Below, piece after piece: positions 31,670 through 42,317 of a stretch of DNA of 64,000 bases (the first letter of the stretch is position 1; every line of letters starts with the position of its first letter). Under the pieces are notes generated by a model. That model did not search any database. It had not been told where the DNA came from and was given only the letters and a program-made list of their open reading frames with translations. The stretch lies in NCBI RefSeq assembly GCF_000319305.2, contig NZ_AMWJ02000005.1, positions 1-64,000 on the forward strand, given 5' to 3'. The position numbers and the translations under genes were made by a program. The DNA is from Pseudomonas bharatica CSV86. GTDB lineage: Bacteria; Pseudomonadota; Gammaproteobacteria; Pseudomonadales; Pseudomonadaceae.

Positions 31670-33059
31670 TCAGTTCCGATCCAGCCACACCGTCTGCGCA
31701 TTGCAGAATTCACGCACGCCAAAGTGCGACAGCTCGCGTCCGAAACCACTCTTCTTTACGCCACCGAAGGTCACCCGTGGATCGCTGGCGCAGTAGCCGT
31801 TGATGAAGATACCGCCGGTGTCCAGTTCTTCCACCAGTCGCTCGGCCAGTTCCACATTGGCGGTGTAGATGGTCGAGGCCAGGCCGAATTCGCTGTCGTT
31901 GGCCAGCTGCAGGGCATGCGCGCATCACGGGCGGTGATGATCGAGGCCACCGGGCCGAACAGTTCCTGCTTGAACGAGGTCATCTGGTCGGTGACATCGG
32001 CCAGCACGGTCGGCTGGTAGTAGTTGCCTTCGCCCTCGACCTTGCCACCGCCCAGCAGCAGGGTCGCGCCTTCGGCCAATGTAGCCTGGACCTGGCCGTC
32101 GAGCTCGTCGCGCAGGTCGAAGCGTGCCATGGGGCCGATATAGGTCTCGGCATTGCGCGGGTCGCCCATCACCAGCTCGCGGGTCAGCGCGACGAACTTC
32201 TCGGTAAAGGCCTGGACCACGCCTTCCTCGACGATCAGGCGCTTGGCAGCGGCGCAGACCTGGCCGGTGTTCTGGTAGCGGCCGATCACCGCGGCCTTCA
32301 CCGCTTCATCCAGGTTGGCATCGTTGAGCACGATGAACGGGTCGGAGCCACCCAGCTCCAGCACGCATTTCTTCAGCGCGGCACCGGCCTGGGCGCCGAT
32401 GGCGGTACCGGCGCGCACGCTGCCGGTCAGGGTCACGGCGGCGATGCGCGGGTCGGCGATAGCCCTGGACACGCCATCCGGGGTGACGTTGATCACTTCG
32501 AACACGCCCTCGGGGAAGCCGGCACGCTTGAACGCATCCAGCAGCAGGTAGGCACTGCCCATCACGTTCGGCGCATGCTTGAGCACGTAGGTGTTGCCGG
32601 CCAGCAGGGCCGGAACGGCGCCGCGCAGCACCTGCCAGATCGGGAAGTTCCACGGCATCACCGCCAGCAGCGGGCCAAGCGGACGGTATTCGATACGGGC
32701 CTTGCCCACCGGAACCGGGGCGGCTCCGGCGCCAGCATGGCCGGGCCCGCTTCGGCGTACCAGTCGCAGAGCTGGGCGCATTTCTCGATCTCGCCGCGGG
32801 CCTGGGCGATCGGCTTGCCCATTTCATTGGTGATCATCAGCGCCATGGTTTCGGCGTTGTCGCGCAGGGCAACGGCCAGAGCACGCAACTGGCCCACGCG
32901 GCCTTCGATCGGCGTCCGGCGCCACACCGCGTAGCCGGCAGCGGCCCGGGCCAGCGCGGCGTCGAGCACGGCATCGCTTTCATAGGGGTAATGGCCGATC
33001 CGTTCGCCGGTGGCGGGGTTGATCGACAGGGCATGGGTCTGGTGGCTGATCACGGTCAT
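31670..33059 (-). CDS. NAD-dependent succinate-semialdehyde dehydrogenase (Sad/YneI type)
   Basis: ALDH of about 463 residues, of the Sad/YneI branch. Starts MTVISHQTHALSINPATGER (AGGA upstream). Cofactor region YRPLGPLLAVMPWNFPIWQV, base Glu in CVLELGGSDPFIVLNDANLD, nucleophile Cys in RYQNTGQVCAAAKRLIVEEG, and SHFGVREFCNAQTVWLDRN at the end. Breaks near 32735 and 31920. It is divergent from a LysR gene of the type that controls sad in other gamma-proteobacteria (PtrR/YneJ), which supports the assignment. Expected role: putrescine/GABA breakdown, converting succinate semialdehyde to succinate. Confidence 0.85.
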
Positions 33060-33164
33060 CTCGGCGTCCTGATGGAAGGAGTACGAACCGAAGCCTACTG
33101 CGTTGTATGTTTCCCTTAAACTGAATAATAATGAGCGAGACATTCACGCAGAGAGAATGATTGT

Positions 33165-34040
33165 ATGGATCTGGTCCAGCTTGAGATGTTCAAGGCCGTG
33201 GCAGAGCAGGGCAGCATCAGTGCGGCGGCCCAGCATATTCATCGGGTGCCGTCGAACCTGACACGCGGATCCGCCAACTGGAGGAAGAACTGGGCGTCGA
33301 CCTGTTCATTCGCGAGAAAAGCCGCCTGCGCCTGTCGCCGGCCGGCTGACCTTCCTCGACTATGCCCGGCGCATTCTCGACCTGGTCGGCGAAGCACGGC
33401 AGACCGTGGCCGGCGACGAACCCCAGGGCCCGTTCGCCCTCGGTTCCCTGGAAAGCACGGCGGCGGTGCGCATTCCGGCGTTGCTGGCGGCCTATAACCA
33501 GAGCTATGCCAAGGTCGAGCTGGACCTCAGCACCGGGCCTTCCGGTGCGATGATCGATGGTGTGCTGGCCGGGCGGCTCAGCGCCGCCTTCGTTGATGGG
33601 CCGGTGCTGCACCCGGCGCTGGAAGGCGTGCCGGTGTTCATCGAGGAAATGGTGCTGATCGCGCCGCTCAACCATGGGGCCATTACCCGTGCCGCCGAGG
33701 TCAATGGCTCGACTATCTATGCGTTCCGCGCCAACTGTTCGTACCGCCATCACTTCGAAAGCTGGTTCGCCCAGGACGGCGCGGTACCGGGGAAATCCTG
33801 GAAATGGAGTCCTACCACGGCATGCTTGCCTGCGTCAGTGCCGGGCCGGGCTGGCGCTGATGCCGCGCAGCATGCTCGACAGCATGCCCGGGTGCAGCAC
33901 CGTGAGCGTCTGGCCGTTGTCAGAGCGGTTCCGCTATCTGCGCACCTGGCTGGTATGGAGGAAGGGATGATGTCGCGGTGCTTGAGCACTTTTGTCGAGT
34001 TGCTCAGGGAAAGGGGGATGTGTTGGATATCGAGGCCTGA
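33165..34040 (+). CDS. LysR-family regulator (PtrR/YneJ-like), divergent from the Sad gene
   Basis: LysR regulator of about 292 residues. MDLVQLEMFKAVAEQGSISA, AAQHIHRVPSNL and RQLEEELGVDLF give the helix-turn-helix. GPFALGSLESTAAVRIPALL, AAYNQSYAKVELDLSTGPSG, AGRLSAAFVDGPVLHPALEG and FRYLRTWLVWRKG give the effector domain. Breaks near 33265, 33345, 33800, 33850 and 33970. The most family-like tail is the frame ending GDVLDIEA at 34040. Its ATG is preceded by AGAGAGAA. Confidence 0.85.
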
Positions 34041-34052
34041 CGGTGTATTCGA

Positions 34053-34120
34053 GGCCTCATCGCTGGCAAGCCAGCTCCCACAGAGAACCCTGTGGGAGCT
34101 GGCTTGCCAGCGATGAGGCC
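34053..34120. repeat. REPIN hairpin (68 bp)
   Basis: GGCCTCATCGCTGGCAAGCC arm, short loop AGAGAACC, and the complementary arm. Starts 13 bases after the LysR stop and is nearly identical to the copy at 27944. Confidence 0.92.
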
Positions 34121-34200
34121 CGAGAGATCACCCCAACACGACCGGACACATCTGTATAAACTATCCCCTCATCCCAAGCGTCACCCCTGGAGTCCTTCCG

Positions 34201-34911
34201 TTGTCCCGCAACAACCTCCCGCTCGTCCTGCTTCCCGGCCTGCTCAACGACCATCGCCTGTGGGCCCACGCCCAGGCCACCTTCGAATCCGACCGCGAGA
34301 TCCTGGTCCCGGACCTCAGCCAGCACGAGTCCATCGTCGCCATGGCCGATCACGTGCTGGAGCAGGCGCCACCGCGGTTCGCCCTGGCCGCGCTGTCCAT
34401 GGGTGGCTATGTCGCCTTCGAAATCCTGCGCCGCGCGCCGGAGCGGGTCGCGCGCCTGGCCTTGCTCGATACCACGGCCCGTCCCGACGAGCCGGAGCGG
34501 GCACGGTCCGTCGTGGCCTGCTGGAACTGGCCGGGCTGGGCAAGTTCAAGGGGGTGACCCCGCAACTGCTGCCGCGCCTGATGCATGCCCGCGCCCTCGA
34601 CAGCCAGGTGCCGCAGGTGGTGATGGACATGGCCGATGCCATCGGCCGCGAGGGCTTCATCCGCCAGCAGCGGGCGATCATCGAACGTGCCGATTACCAA
34701 CCGCTGCTGGCCGCGATCAAGGTGCCGACCCTGGTGCTGTTCGGCGCCCAGGACGAAATCACGCCGCTGACCGAGGCCCGGGTGATCCAGGCCGGCATCC
34801 CCGGTGCCCGTCTCGAAGTGATCGAGGCCTGTGGCCACCTGCCGCCGCTGGCACCCGGAGCGCACCAGCGAGTTGCTCGGTCAGTGGCTGGACGGCCGCT
34901 TCGACGCCTGA
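34201..34911 (+). CDS. Alpha/beta-hydrolase
   Basis: Alpha/beta-hydrolase fold protein of about 236 residues. The TTG at 34201 is taken as start because GGAG lies eight bases upstream. Fold landmarks: PLVLLPGLLNDHRLWAHAQA (oxyanion loop), nucleophile elbow LAALSMGGYVAFEILRR (S in S-M-G-G), the acid Asp in LVLFGAQDEITPL, and the catalytic His in LEVIEACGHLPPL. It ends LGQWLDGRFDA. Breaks near 34515 and 34850. It is convergent with czcA, with stops only about 8 bp apart. The substrate is unknown. Confidence 0.85.
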
Positions 34912-34918
34912 CGGCGTG

Positions 34919-37900
34919 TTACTGCCCGGCAGTTCCTCGTCGCGCCGATACGCCCACTGATACAGCGCTGGCAAGACCAGCAGGGTCAGCGCCGTCGACG
35001 ACAGGATCCCGCCGATCACCACGGTCGCCAGCGGCCGCTGGACCTCTGCGCCGGTGCCGGTGGCCAGGGCCATTGGAATGAAGCCGAGGACGCCACCAGC
35101 GCCGTCATCAGCACCGGCCGCAGGCGGGTCAGGGCGCCTTCGGTCACGGCGCTGCTCAATGAAGCGCCTTCCTCGCGCAGGTTGCGGATGAAGGAAATCA
35201 TCACCAGGCCGTTGAGCACCGCCACCCCCGACAGGGCGATAAAACCCACGCCCGCCGAGATCGACAGCGGAATATCCCGCAGCCACAGGGCCAACACGCC
35301 GCCGGTGAGGGCGAAGGGGATCCGGTAAATACCAGCAAGCCATCCTTGAGGTTGTTGAACATCAGGAACAGCAGGGTCAGGACCAGCAGCAAGGCCACCG
35401 CACCACACCTGCAAGCGCTTGCCGCCGATTGCAACTGCTCGAACTGGCCGCCCCAGGTGGTCCAGTACCCCCGGGATCTGCACGTCCGCACCAGCGTGTC
35501 GCTGGCCTCCTCGACGAACGAGCCCAGGTCGCGTCCGCGCACGTTGGCACTGACCACCACCAGACGCTTGCCGTTTTCCCGGCTGATCTGGTTCGGGCCC
35601 GGTTGCAGGTCGAGGCTGGCGACCTGCGACAACGGGATGAAAACCGATCCGCTCGGCACCCAGGGCGGCATTGGCCGGCACCGGGATCAGCAGGTCGGCA
35701 AGCCCGGCGACATCGGTGCGCAGGGTTTCGGACAGGCGCACCACCAGGTCGAAGCGGCGGTCGCCCTCGTACAGGGTGCCGGCCTGGCGCCCGCCGACGG
35801 CGATCGCCACGGCATCCTGCACTTCGCCGATGTTCAGGCCATGGCGCGCTGCTTTCTCGCGGTCGATATTGATGGTCAGCACGGCAGGCCGGTGGTCTGT
35901 TCCACCTTCACCTCCGAGGCACCCGGCACACCCTGCAAGGCCGTGGCGATCTTCGCCGCCGTGCGGTTGAGGGTGTCCATGTCGTCGCCGAAGACCTTCA
36001 CCGCGACATCGCTGCGGACCCCGGAAATCAGTTCGTTGAAACGCAACTGGATCGGCTGCGACAGCTCGTGGCTGCTGCCCGGAACGCTGGCGGCGGCCTG
36101 TTGCACGGGGCGATGATGGCGTCCCGCGATTTGCCGGATCCGGCCATTGCGCCTTGGGCTTGAGCATGATGTAGGCGTCGAAATGTTCGGCGGCATCGGG
36201 TCGGCGGCGATTTCCGCCGTGCCGGTGCGGGCGAACACCCGTTGCACTTCCGGCACCTGCTGCAGCAGGGCCTTTTCCAGGCGCTGCTGCATCTCCACCG
36301 ACTGGCTCAGGCTGGTACCCGGTACCCGCAATGCCTGCAGGGCCAGGTCGCCCTCGCTGAGGCTGGGGATGAACTCGCTGCCCATGCGGCTGGCCATGGC
36401 GCCGGTCAGCACCACCACGCCCACCGCCGAGGCAAAGGCCAGGTTGCGATGCTTCAGCACCCATTCCAGCACCGGGCGTAGCCCAGGCGCGCCTTGCGCA
36501 TGACCAGGCCTTCCTCCTCCTTGACCTTGCCGGTGACGAACATGGCGATCGCCGCCGGGACGAAGGTCACCGACAGCAGCATGGCGCCGAGCAGGGCGAT
36601 GACCACGGTAAAGGCCATGGGGTGGAACATTTTGCCTTCGACCCCGGTCAGGGCGAAGATCGGCAGGTACACCACCATGATGATCAACTGGCCGAAGATC
36701 AGCGGCCGGCGCGCCTCGCGGGCGGCGGCGAAGACTTCATGGAAGCGTTCGGCGCGGGTCAGGATGCGCCCGTGCCTGTGCTGGGCATGGGCCAGGCGGC
36801 GGATGGCGTTCTCGACGATGACCACCGCGCCGTCGACGATGATGCCGAAGTCCAGGGCGCCGAGGCTCATCAGGTTGGCGCTGACCTTGTTGTGGAACAT
36901 GCCGGTGAAGGTGAACAGCATCGACAGCGGATGACCATCGCGGTAATCAGCGCCGCGCGGATGTTGCCGAGGAACAGGAAGAGGATGGCGATCACCAGGA
37001 TCGCGCCTTCGACCAGGTTCTTCTTCACCGTGGCGATGGCTTTTTCCACCAGGTGGGTGCGGTCGTAGACGGTTACCGCGACTACGCCCTCGGGCAGGGT
37101 GCGGTTGATCTCGGCCAGCCTGGCGGCCACGGCCTGGGATACCGTGCGGCTGTTTTCCCCGATCAGCATGAACACCGTGCCCAGCACCACTTCGCGGCCG
37201 TTCTCGGTGGCGGCGCCGGAGCGCAGTTCCTTGCCGATGCTGACTTCGGCCACCGCTGCTGACCCGGATCGGCGTGCCGTCCACGCTGGAGATCACGATG
37301 TTGGCGATATCCTCGAGGCTGCCCACCTGGCCCGGTGCGCGGATCAGCAACTGCTCGCCGTTGCGCTCGATATAGCCGGCACCGACGTTGCCGTTGTTGC
37401 GTTCCAGGGCCGTGACCAGGTCGCGAGGGTCAGCCGGGTAGGCGGCCAGGCGCCGCGGATCCGGGGCGACCAGGTATTGCCGGGCGAAGCCGCCGATGGT
37501 GTTGATCTCGGCCACGCCGGGCACGTTGCGCAACTGCGGCTTGATGATCCAGTCCTGGATCACCGCAGGTCGGTGGGGGTGTAGGCGTGCCGTCTTCCTT
37601 GCGCGCTCCGTCCTCGGCTTCCACGGTCCACAGAAGATCTCGCCGAGGCCGGTGGATACCGGGCCCATCAGCGCTTCCACGCCGTCGGGCAGTTGCTCCC
37701 TGGCGACCTGCAGGCGTTCGTTGACCTGCTGCGGGCGAAGAAGATGTCGGTGCCATCGGCGAAGATCACCGTGACCTGGACAGCCCCGAGCGCGACAGCG
37801 AGCGCGTTTGCTTGAGCCCGGGCAGGCCGGCCATGGCGGTTTCCACCGCGAAGGTGATGCGCTGCTCGGTTTCCAGGGGCGAGTAGCCCGGGGCTGCGGT

Positions 37901-38051
37901 GTTGATCTGCACCTGGACGTTGGTGATATCCGGCACCGCGTCGATGGGGCAGCTTCTGGTAGCTGTAGATTCCCAGGCCGGCCATCAGCAGCACGGCGAT
38001 CATCACCACGATGCGCTGCTCGATGGCAAAGCGAATCAGACGTTCAAACAT
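34919..38051 (-). CDS. czcA: Heavy-metal RND efflux permease CzcA/CusA type
   Basis: Proton-driven heavy-metal efflux pump of the HME-RND family, about 1,040 residues. Starts MFERLIRFAIEQRIVVMIAV and reads through SGLSQVTVIFADGTDIFFAR, DWIIKPQLRNVPGVAEINTI, the conserved GALDFGIIVDGAVVIVENAI (helix 4, D-x-x-x-D proton-relay motif of HME-RND pumps), GSEFIPSLSEGDLALQALRV and GVGFIALSGVAVLNGLVMIS (second half). At least ten frame breaks. The C-terminus is uncertain. The most plausible stop is TAA at 34919-34921, because the open frame otherwise runs into the convergent hydrolase. The D-x-x-x-D pattern favours divalent Zn/Cd/Co (Czc) over monovalent Cu/Ag export. Confidence 0.88.
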
Positions 38052-38075
38052 GGAGGGTCATCCTGTACGGGCGCA

Positions 38076-39280
38076 TCAGTGGCTGTGCTCGGCGGAGGCC
38101 TTGCCCAGCTCGACTTGAGGGTGAAGCTGCCACGGGTGGCGACCAGGTCGCCGGCCGCCAGGCCGTCGAGGATCTCGACGTAGTCGCCGTCGCGGCGGCC
38201 CAGGGACACCGGTCGGGTATCGAAGCCGTCGGCGTTGCGCACGAATACCGAGGGCTGTTCTTCCACGCTCTGTATCGCCTCGTGGCGCACGGTGACGGCT
38301 GCCGGCGCTACCTGCCCGGCCACTGCGACATTGACGAACAGCCCCGGCCGCCAGGCGCCATCAGGGTTGGTCAGGGTGACGCGAACGGTGGCGGCGCGGT
38401 TCTGCTCGCCAGCAGGCTGCCGACATAGCCGATGGCGCCGTCCACGGTGCTGCCCAGGTCCGGCGACGAAACGCGCACGGGCCGGCCGCTGACAACCTTG
38501 TCCAGGTCCCGTGGCGGCACGGCGAAGGTGGCCCAGACCCGCGACAGGTCGGACAGGGTGAAGGCATTGCTGGCCTCGCTGACCACCTCGCCGAGGGCCA
38601 GGTGTTTCTCCACCACCACCGAGTCGAACGGCGCGCGCAGTTCATAGCGATTGCCGCCGACCGCGCCGACCGAGTGCCCAGCGCGGCGACCTTCTGCCGG
38701 GCGTTGCCCAGGCCGATCTCGGCTTCCTGCAAGGCCTGCCGTGCCTGCAGGTAATCCTGTTCGGCGGAGATGCGCTCCTGCCAGAGCTGCCGTTCCCGTT
38801 CGAAGGTCACCCGTGCCAGTTCGACCCGGCGCTGCGCGGCCTGCTGCTCGCTGCGCAGGTCGGAAATCTGCTGGCTGGCGATCACCGCCAGCAACTGGCC
38901 CTTTTTCACGGTCTCGCCGAGATTGGCATGGACACTTTCCACCACGCCCGGTACCCGGGGCACCACATGGGCGGTGCGGTCCTCGTCGAAGCGGATTTCG
39001 CCGGGAAGCTGACCACGCTCTCCAGGTTCCGCGGGCAGCGGCCTCCAGCTCGATGCCGGCGGCCTGGATCTGCTGTTCGGTGAGCATCAGCCGACCTTCT
39101 TCCTCGTGGCCGGCTTCGCCTGGTTCTTCATGGTCGTGGTCGTCCCGGGCGGCGGTTTTTCCGCACCGTGGCCGTGCCCATCGTCCTTGCCGTGGCGGCT
39201 TCGTCGTTCCAGGCCAGCCCGGCAAAGCCGAGGGCCGCCGCCACGGCCAGCGCGAGGGCGATCTTGCGTGAGTTGTTCAT
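38076..39280 (-). CDS. czcB: Heavy-metal efflux periplasmic adaptor CzcB
   Basis: Membrane-fusion protein of the Czc pump, about 400 residues. Signal peptide MNNSRKIALALAVAAALGFA, then a His/Asp/Glu-rich metal-binding stretch (D-E-E-H-D-H-E-E-P-G-E-A-G-H-E-E-E-type, read across frames near 39100), MLTEQQIQAAGIELEAAARG, VVPRVPGVVESVHANLGETV, the coiled coil (SEQQAAQRRVELARVTFERE), and a C-terminal tail SAEHSH ending at 38076, 25 bases before czcA. Breaks near 39170, 39030, 38670 and 38415. Confidence 0.86.
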
Positions 39281-39297
39281 CGGATGCTCCGTAGGAT

Positions 39298-40522
39298 TCA
39301 AAGGATGTCGAGGTCGCCGTAGACCCGCTCGACCCGGGCCCGGCGTCGCTGGCAGCGGCGAGGGCGGCGAGGTACTGCTCGCGGGCGCCGATCAGGGTGC
39401 GCTGGGCGTCGAGCACTTCGATAAAGCCGAACTTGCCCATCTCGAAGCCGCGGGTGGCGGTTTCCACGGCCTGGCGCGCGGCGGGCAGGATGGTGCGGTC
39501 GTAGGCCCCCACCTCATCCATCGCCGTGGCCCACTGGTTCAGGGCGCTGCGGGTCTCGCTGCGCAGGCGCAGTTCCACGGCATTGCGCAGGTCGCGGGCC
39601 TGGTCGGCGCGGCGCGCGGCGGCCAGGACGTTGCCCTGGTTGCGGTCGAACAGCGGCAAGGGCAAGGACAGGCCGACCACATTGACCCGCTCGCGCTCGG
39701 CGCGGTCGTACTGGCTGCCGAGGCTGACGGTCAGGTTGGGAATGCGCAGGGCCTTTTCCGAGCCCAGTTCGGCTTCGTTCTGTTCGATCTGCGCAGCGGC
39801 CTGGCGCAGTTCGGCGGTCTGTTCCAGGCGAGCGAGCATCCGCTCTGTGTCCGGAGGCAGGCCTGGCGACAGTGAAGGTGACAGCAGTTGGTCGAAGGTG
39901 GCGACAGGGCTGCCGATCACCTGGGCCAGGTGTCGCCAGGCCACGTCCTGCTCGCGTTCGGCGCGGCCCAGTTGCAGGCGTGCCTCGGCCAGTTGCACCT
40001 CGGCACGTGTGGCTTCCACCGGCGAGGACTTGCCCGCGCCGACCTTGCCCGTGACCACGCGCAGGCCACGCTCGGTCAGCTCCAGGGATTGCCGTGCCAG
40101 TTCCACCCCGCCTCGGCGCGCAGGGCGGCATGGAAGGCCTGGGTCACTTCGGCACGCAGGTCGTTGACCTGCTGTTCCAGGCGAAGTCGAGCGAGATTCT
40201 GGCCGAGGCTGGCGACCTCGATCCGCGCGCCGCGCTTGCCACCCAGTTCCAATGGCTGGCTAAGGGTCACGGTGGTGGTGCTGGTGTTGCGCCGGGTGTC
40301 TTCGACCTCGTAGGACAGTTCCGGGTTGGGCATCAGCCCGGCCTGGCGCCGGGCGCCGTCGGCGATGCCGATCTCCTGGCGTGCGGCAGCCATGGCCGGG
40401 TTCCGCTCCAGGGCTGCAGCCAGGGCCTGGGGCAGGCTCAGGCTGTCTGCCATGGCCGGCGATACGGCCAGGGCGGCGCACAGTGAGAGGACGGTTCTGG
40501 GCAGTAACGGGAGGCGGGGCAC
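39298..40522 (-). CDS. czcC: Outer-membrane channel CzcC (TolC-like)
   Basis: Outer-membrane factor of the Czc pump, about 408 residues with a signal peptide (VPRLPLLPRTVLSLCAALAV, ending in PAMA-DS). Two TolC-type coiled-coil repeats: LPQALAAALERNPAMAAARQ and GRGLRVVTGKVGAGKSSPVE-type text, then ARLEQTAELRQAAAQIEQNE, VVGLSLPLPLFDRNQGNVLA, and FEMGKFGFIEVLDAQRTLIG. Ends VYGDLDIL, 17 bases before czcB. The GTG start at 40522 has GAGGAA upstream. First gene of czcCBA. Breaks near 40105 and 39345. Confidence 0.87.
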
Positions 40523-40636
40523 TGACGGTTCCTCGTGCTCGGAAAGCCCGACGGAAAACGCCGAAGGTGCCGCCAGGCCCGGTTGAGTGGATGGCGGCAC
40601 TCTAGGGAGCTGCAGCTATCAAGGGGTGGCGGCAGG

Positions 40637-40655
40637 ATGACAATTCTGTAATCAG
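40637..40655. promoter_or_regulatory. CopR/CzcR-like response-regulator box between czcC and the OprD gene
   Basis: ATGACAATTCTGTAATCAG in the divergent czcC/porin gap. TGACA-N5-TGTAATC resembles the boxes bound by metal-responsive OmpR-family regulators (CopR, CusR, CzcR) in Pseudomonas. It could serve both promoters. No czcRS genes are in the window. Confidence 0.5.
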
Positions 40656-40808
40656 GACAGTCGCCGGCTAACAGCGCGATGACGGGAATGTAATGCCCCG
40701 CTCATGCTGGCGTATCTGCGTCAGCAATGCTCTGGCCGGGCGAATCACAATTCCAGCAACGCCCGTCGAACTCACAATAAAAACTGCCGGACCTCGAAGG
40801 AGCATTGC

Positions 40809-42137
40809 ATGAGTCGCAGGTTACCGTTGTATCTGGCAGCGCTTTGCGCGCTGCCGGCAAGCCAGTTGGTCAGCGCCGGTGAACAGGAGGAAGGTTTTGT
40901 CGAAGGCAGCAGCCTGTCGGTGTTGACCGCAAATTCTACTTCAACCGCGATCATCGCGATGGCCCGGCGCCAACCTATGCAAAGCCGGTGATATAACGGT
41001 TATTCCGAAGCCTGGGCCCACGCCGTTATCGGCAGGTTTTCTTCCGGCTTCACCACAAGGTACGGTCGGCTTCGGCGTCGATGCCTTCGCCATGCTCGGC
41101 CTGAAGCTCGATACCGGCGCTGGCCGCAACGGCGGGCGCAGTTTTCCTTCGATGTAGTGCGGTGGCGCGTGATTGGCCAGGCCCGGGACGAGTACACCAA
41201 GGTCGGCGGCGCGGCGAAGGTGCGCTTGTTCGACACTGTGGTGCGGGTCGGCGATGTGTTTCCGGTGACCCCCGTGGTCGCCGCCGGCGACTCGCGCCTG
41301 CTGCGGAAAGTTCCGTGGAGTGACGGCGGAAAAACACCAGTTTCGATGGCCTGACCTTGCAGGCAGGGCGCCTGCATGCCATGAGCCAGCCGGTATCGAG
41401 CAACATGCTGTGACGGTTTCGTGACCTTCTATGGTGGTGCAGTGGATTCGCCGTGGGTTGCCTATGCGTGGTGACTATGCGATCACCGACAATCTCAGTG
41501 TCAGCCGTATGGCAGTCGTCTCAAGGATGCCTGGAACCAGTACTACGTCGGCACCAGCTTCACTTATCCGCTGGCCGACGACCTGGACCTGATTACCGTT
41601 TCAACGCTATCGCGCCGTCGACGAGGCAAGCAACTGCTGGGCGAGTTCGACAACACCATCTGGAGCGGCAAGCTGGGGCTGCGTTTCGGTGCGCATACCG
41701 TGGCCCTGACGCACCAGCGCAACAACGGTGACGATGACTTCGACTACCTGCGCCAGTCGGACTCGATTTTCCTCGACAACTCCATCCAGTACAGCGACTT
41801 CAACTCACCGAAAGAACGCTCGTGGATGCTGCGCTACGACCTGGACATGGCCAGCTACGGCGTGCCGGGGCTGTCATTCATGACCCGCTATGGCAAGGGC
41901 AGCGATGCGGACTACTCCAATGCCAACAGCGTCTACATGCGTCGCGATGGCAATGGCGATCCGCTCACCGACCAGAAGCGCTGGGAGCGGGAATATCGAA
42001 GTGAAATACGTGGTGCAGGAAGGCGCAGCCAGGACCTGTCGCTGCGCGTGCGCCAGGCCACCACCCGCGCCACCGCGTTCGAATCCGACCTGGACGAGGT
42101 TCGCCTGATAGTGGAATACCCGCTGTCGGTACTCTGA
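40809..42137 (+). CDS. OprD-family outer-membrane porin divergent from czcCBA
   Basis: Substrate-specific porin of about 445 residues. Signal peptide MSRRLPLYLAALCALPASQL, then EEGFVEGSSLSVLTAKFYFN-like text, SFDVVRWRVIGQARDEYTKV, the loop VVAAGDSRLLPESSVEG-like text, NTIWSGKLGLRFGAHTVALT, and a last strand DLDEVRLIVEYPLSVL. About ten frame breaks, mostly before 41,600. Located opposite czcCBA with a shared 286-bp promoter region. The same neighbourhood (czcCBA beside an OprD porin) exists in P. putida. In P. aeruginosa, CzcR represses oprD when metal is high, so co-regulation here is plausible. Confidence 0.83.
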
Positions 42138-42183
42138 TTCACCTTGAAGCTCCCCTGCTCCTTGGTTAAAGGTGGATGTCCTT

Positions 42184-42207
42184 GGCGCCCGTTGGGCGCC
42201 TTTTTTT
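42184..42207 (+). terminator. Rho-independent terminator after the OprD porin
   Basis: GGCGCCC-GTT-GGGCGCC followed by seven T, 46 bases past the porin stop. A textbook intrinsic terminator. Confidence 0.9.
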
Positions 42208-42221
42208 GTGTTGCTCTTACC

Positions 42222-42305
42222 GGCCTCATCGCTGGCAAGCCAGCTCCCACAGGTTTTGAGCTGCCCCCCGGACCCTGTGGGAGCTGGCTTGCCAGCGATG
42301 AGGCC
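42222..42305. repeat. Inverted REP pair after the porin terminator
   Basis: GGCCTCATCGCTGGCAAGCC and the complementary unit, spacer about 22 bp, directly following the terminator, between the convergent porin and exporter genes. Confidence 0.92.
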
Positions 42306-42317
42306 CGAAAGCTCACC

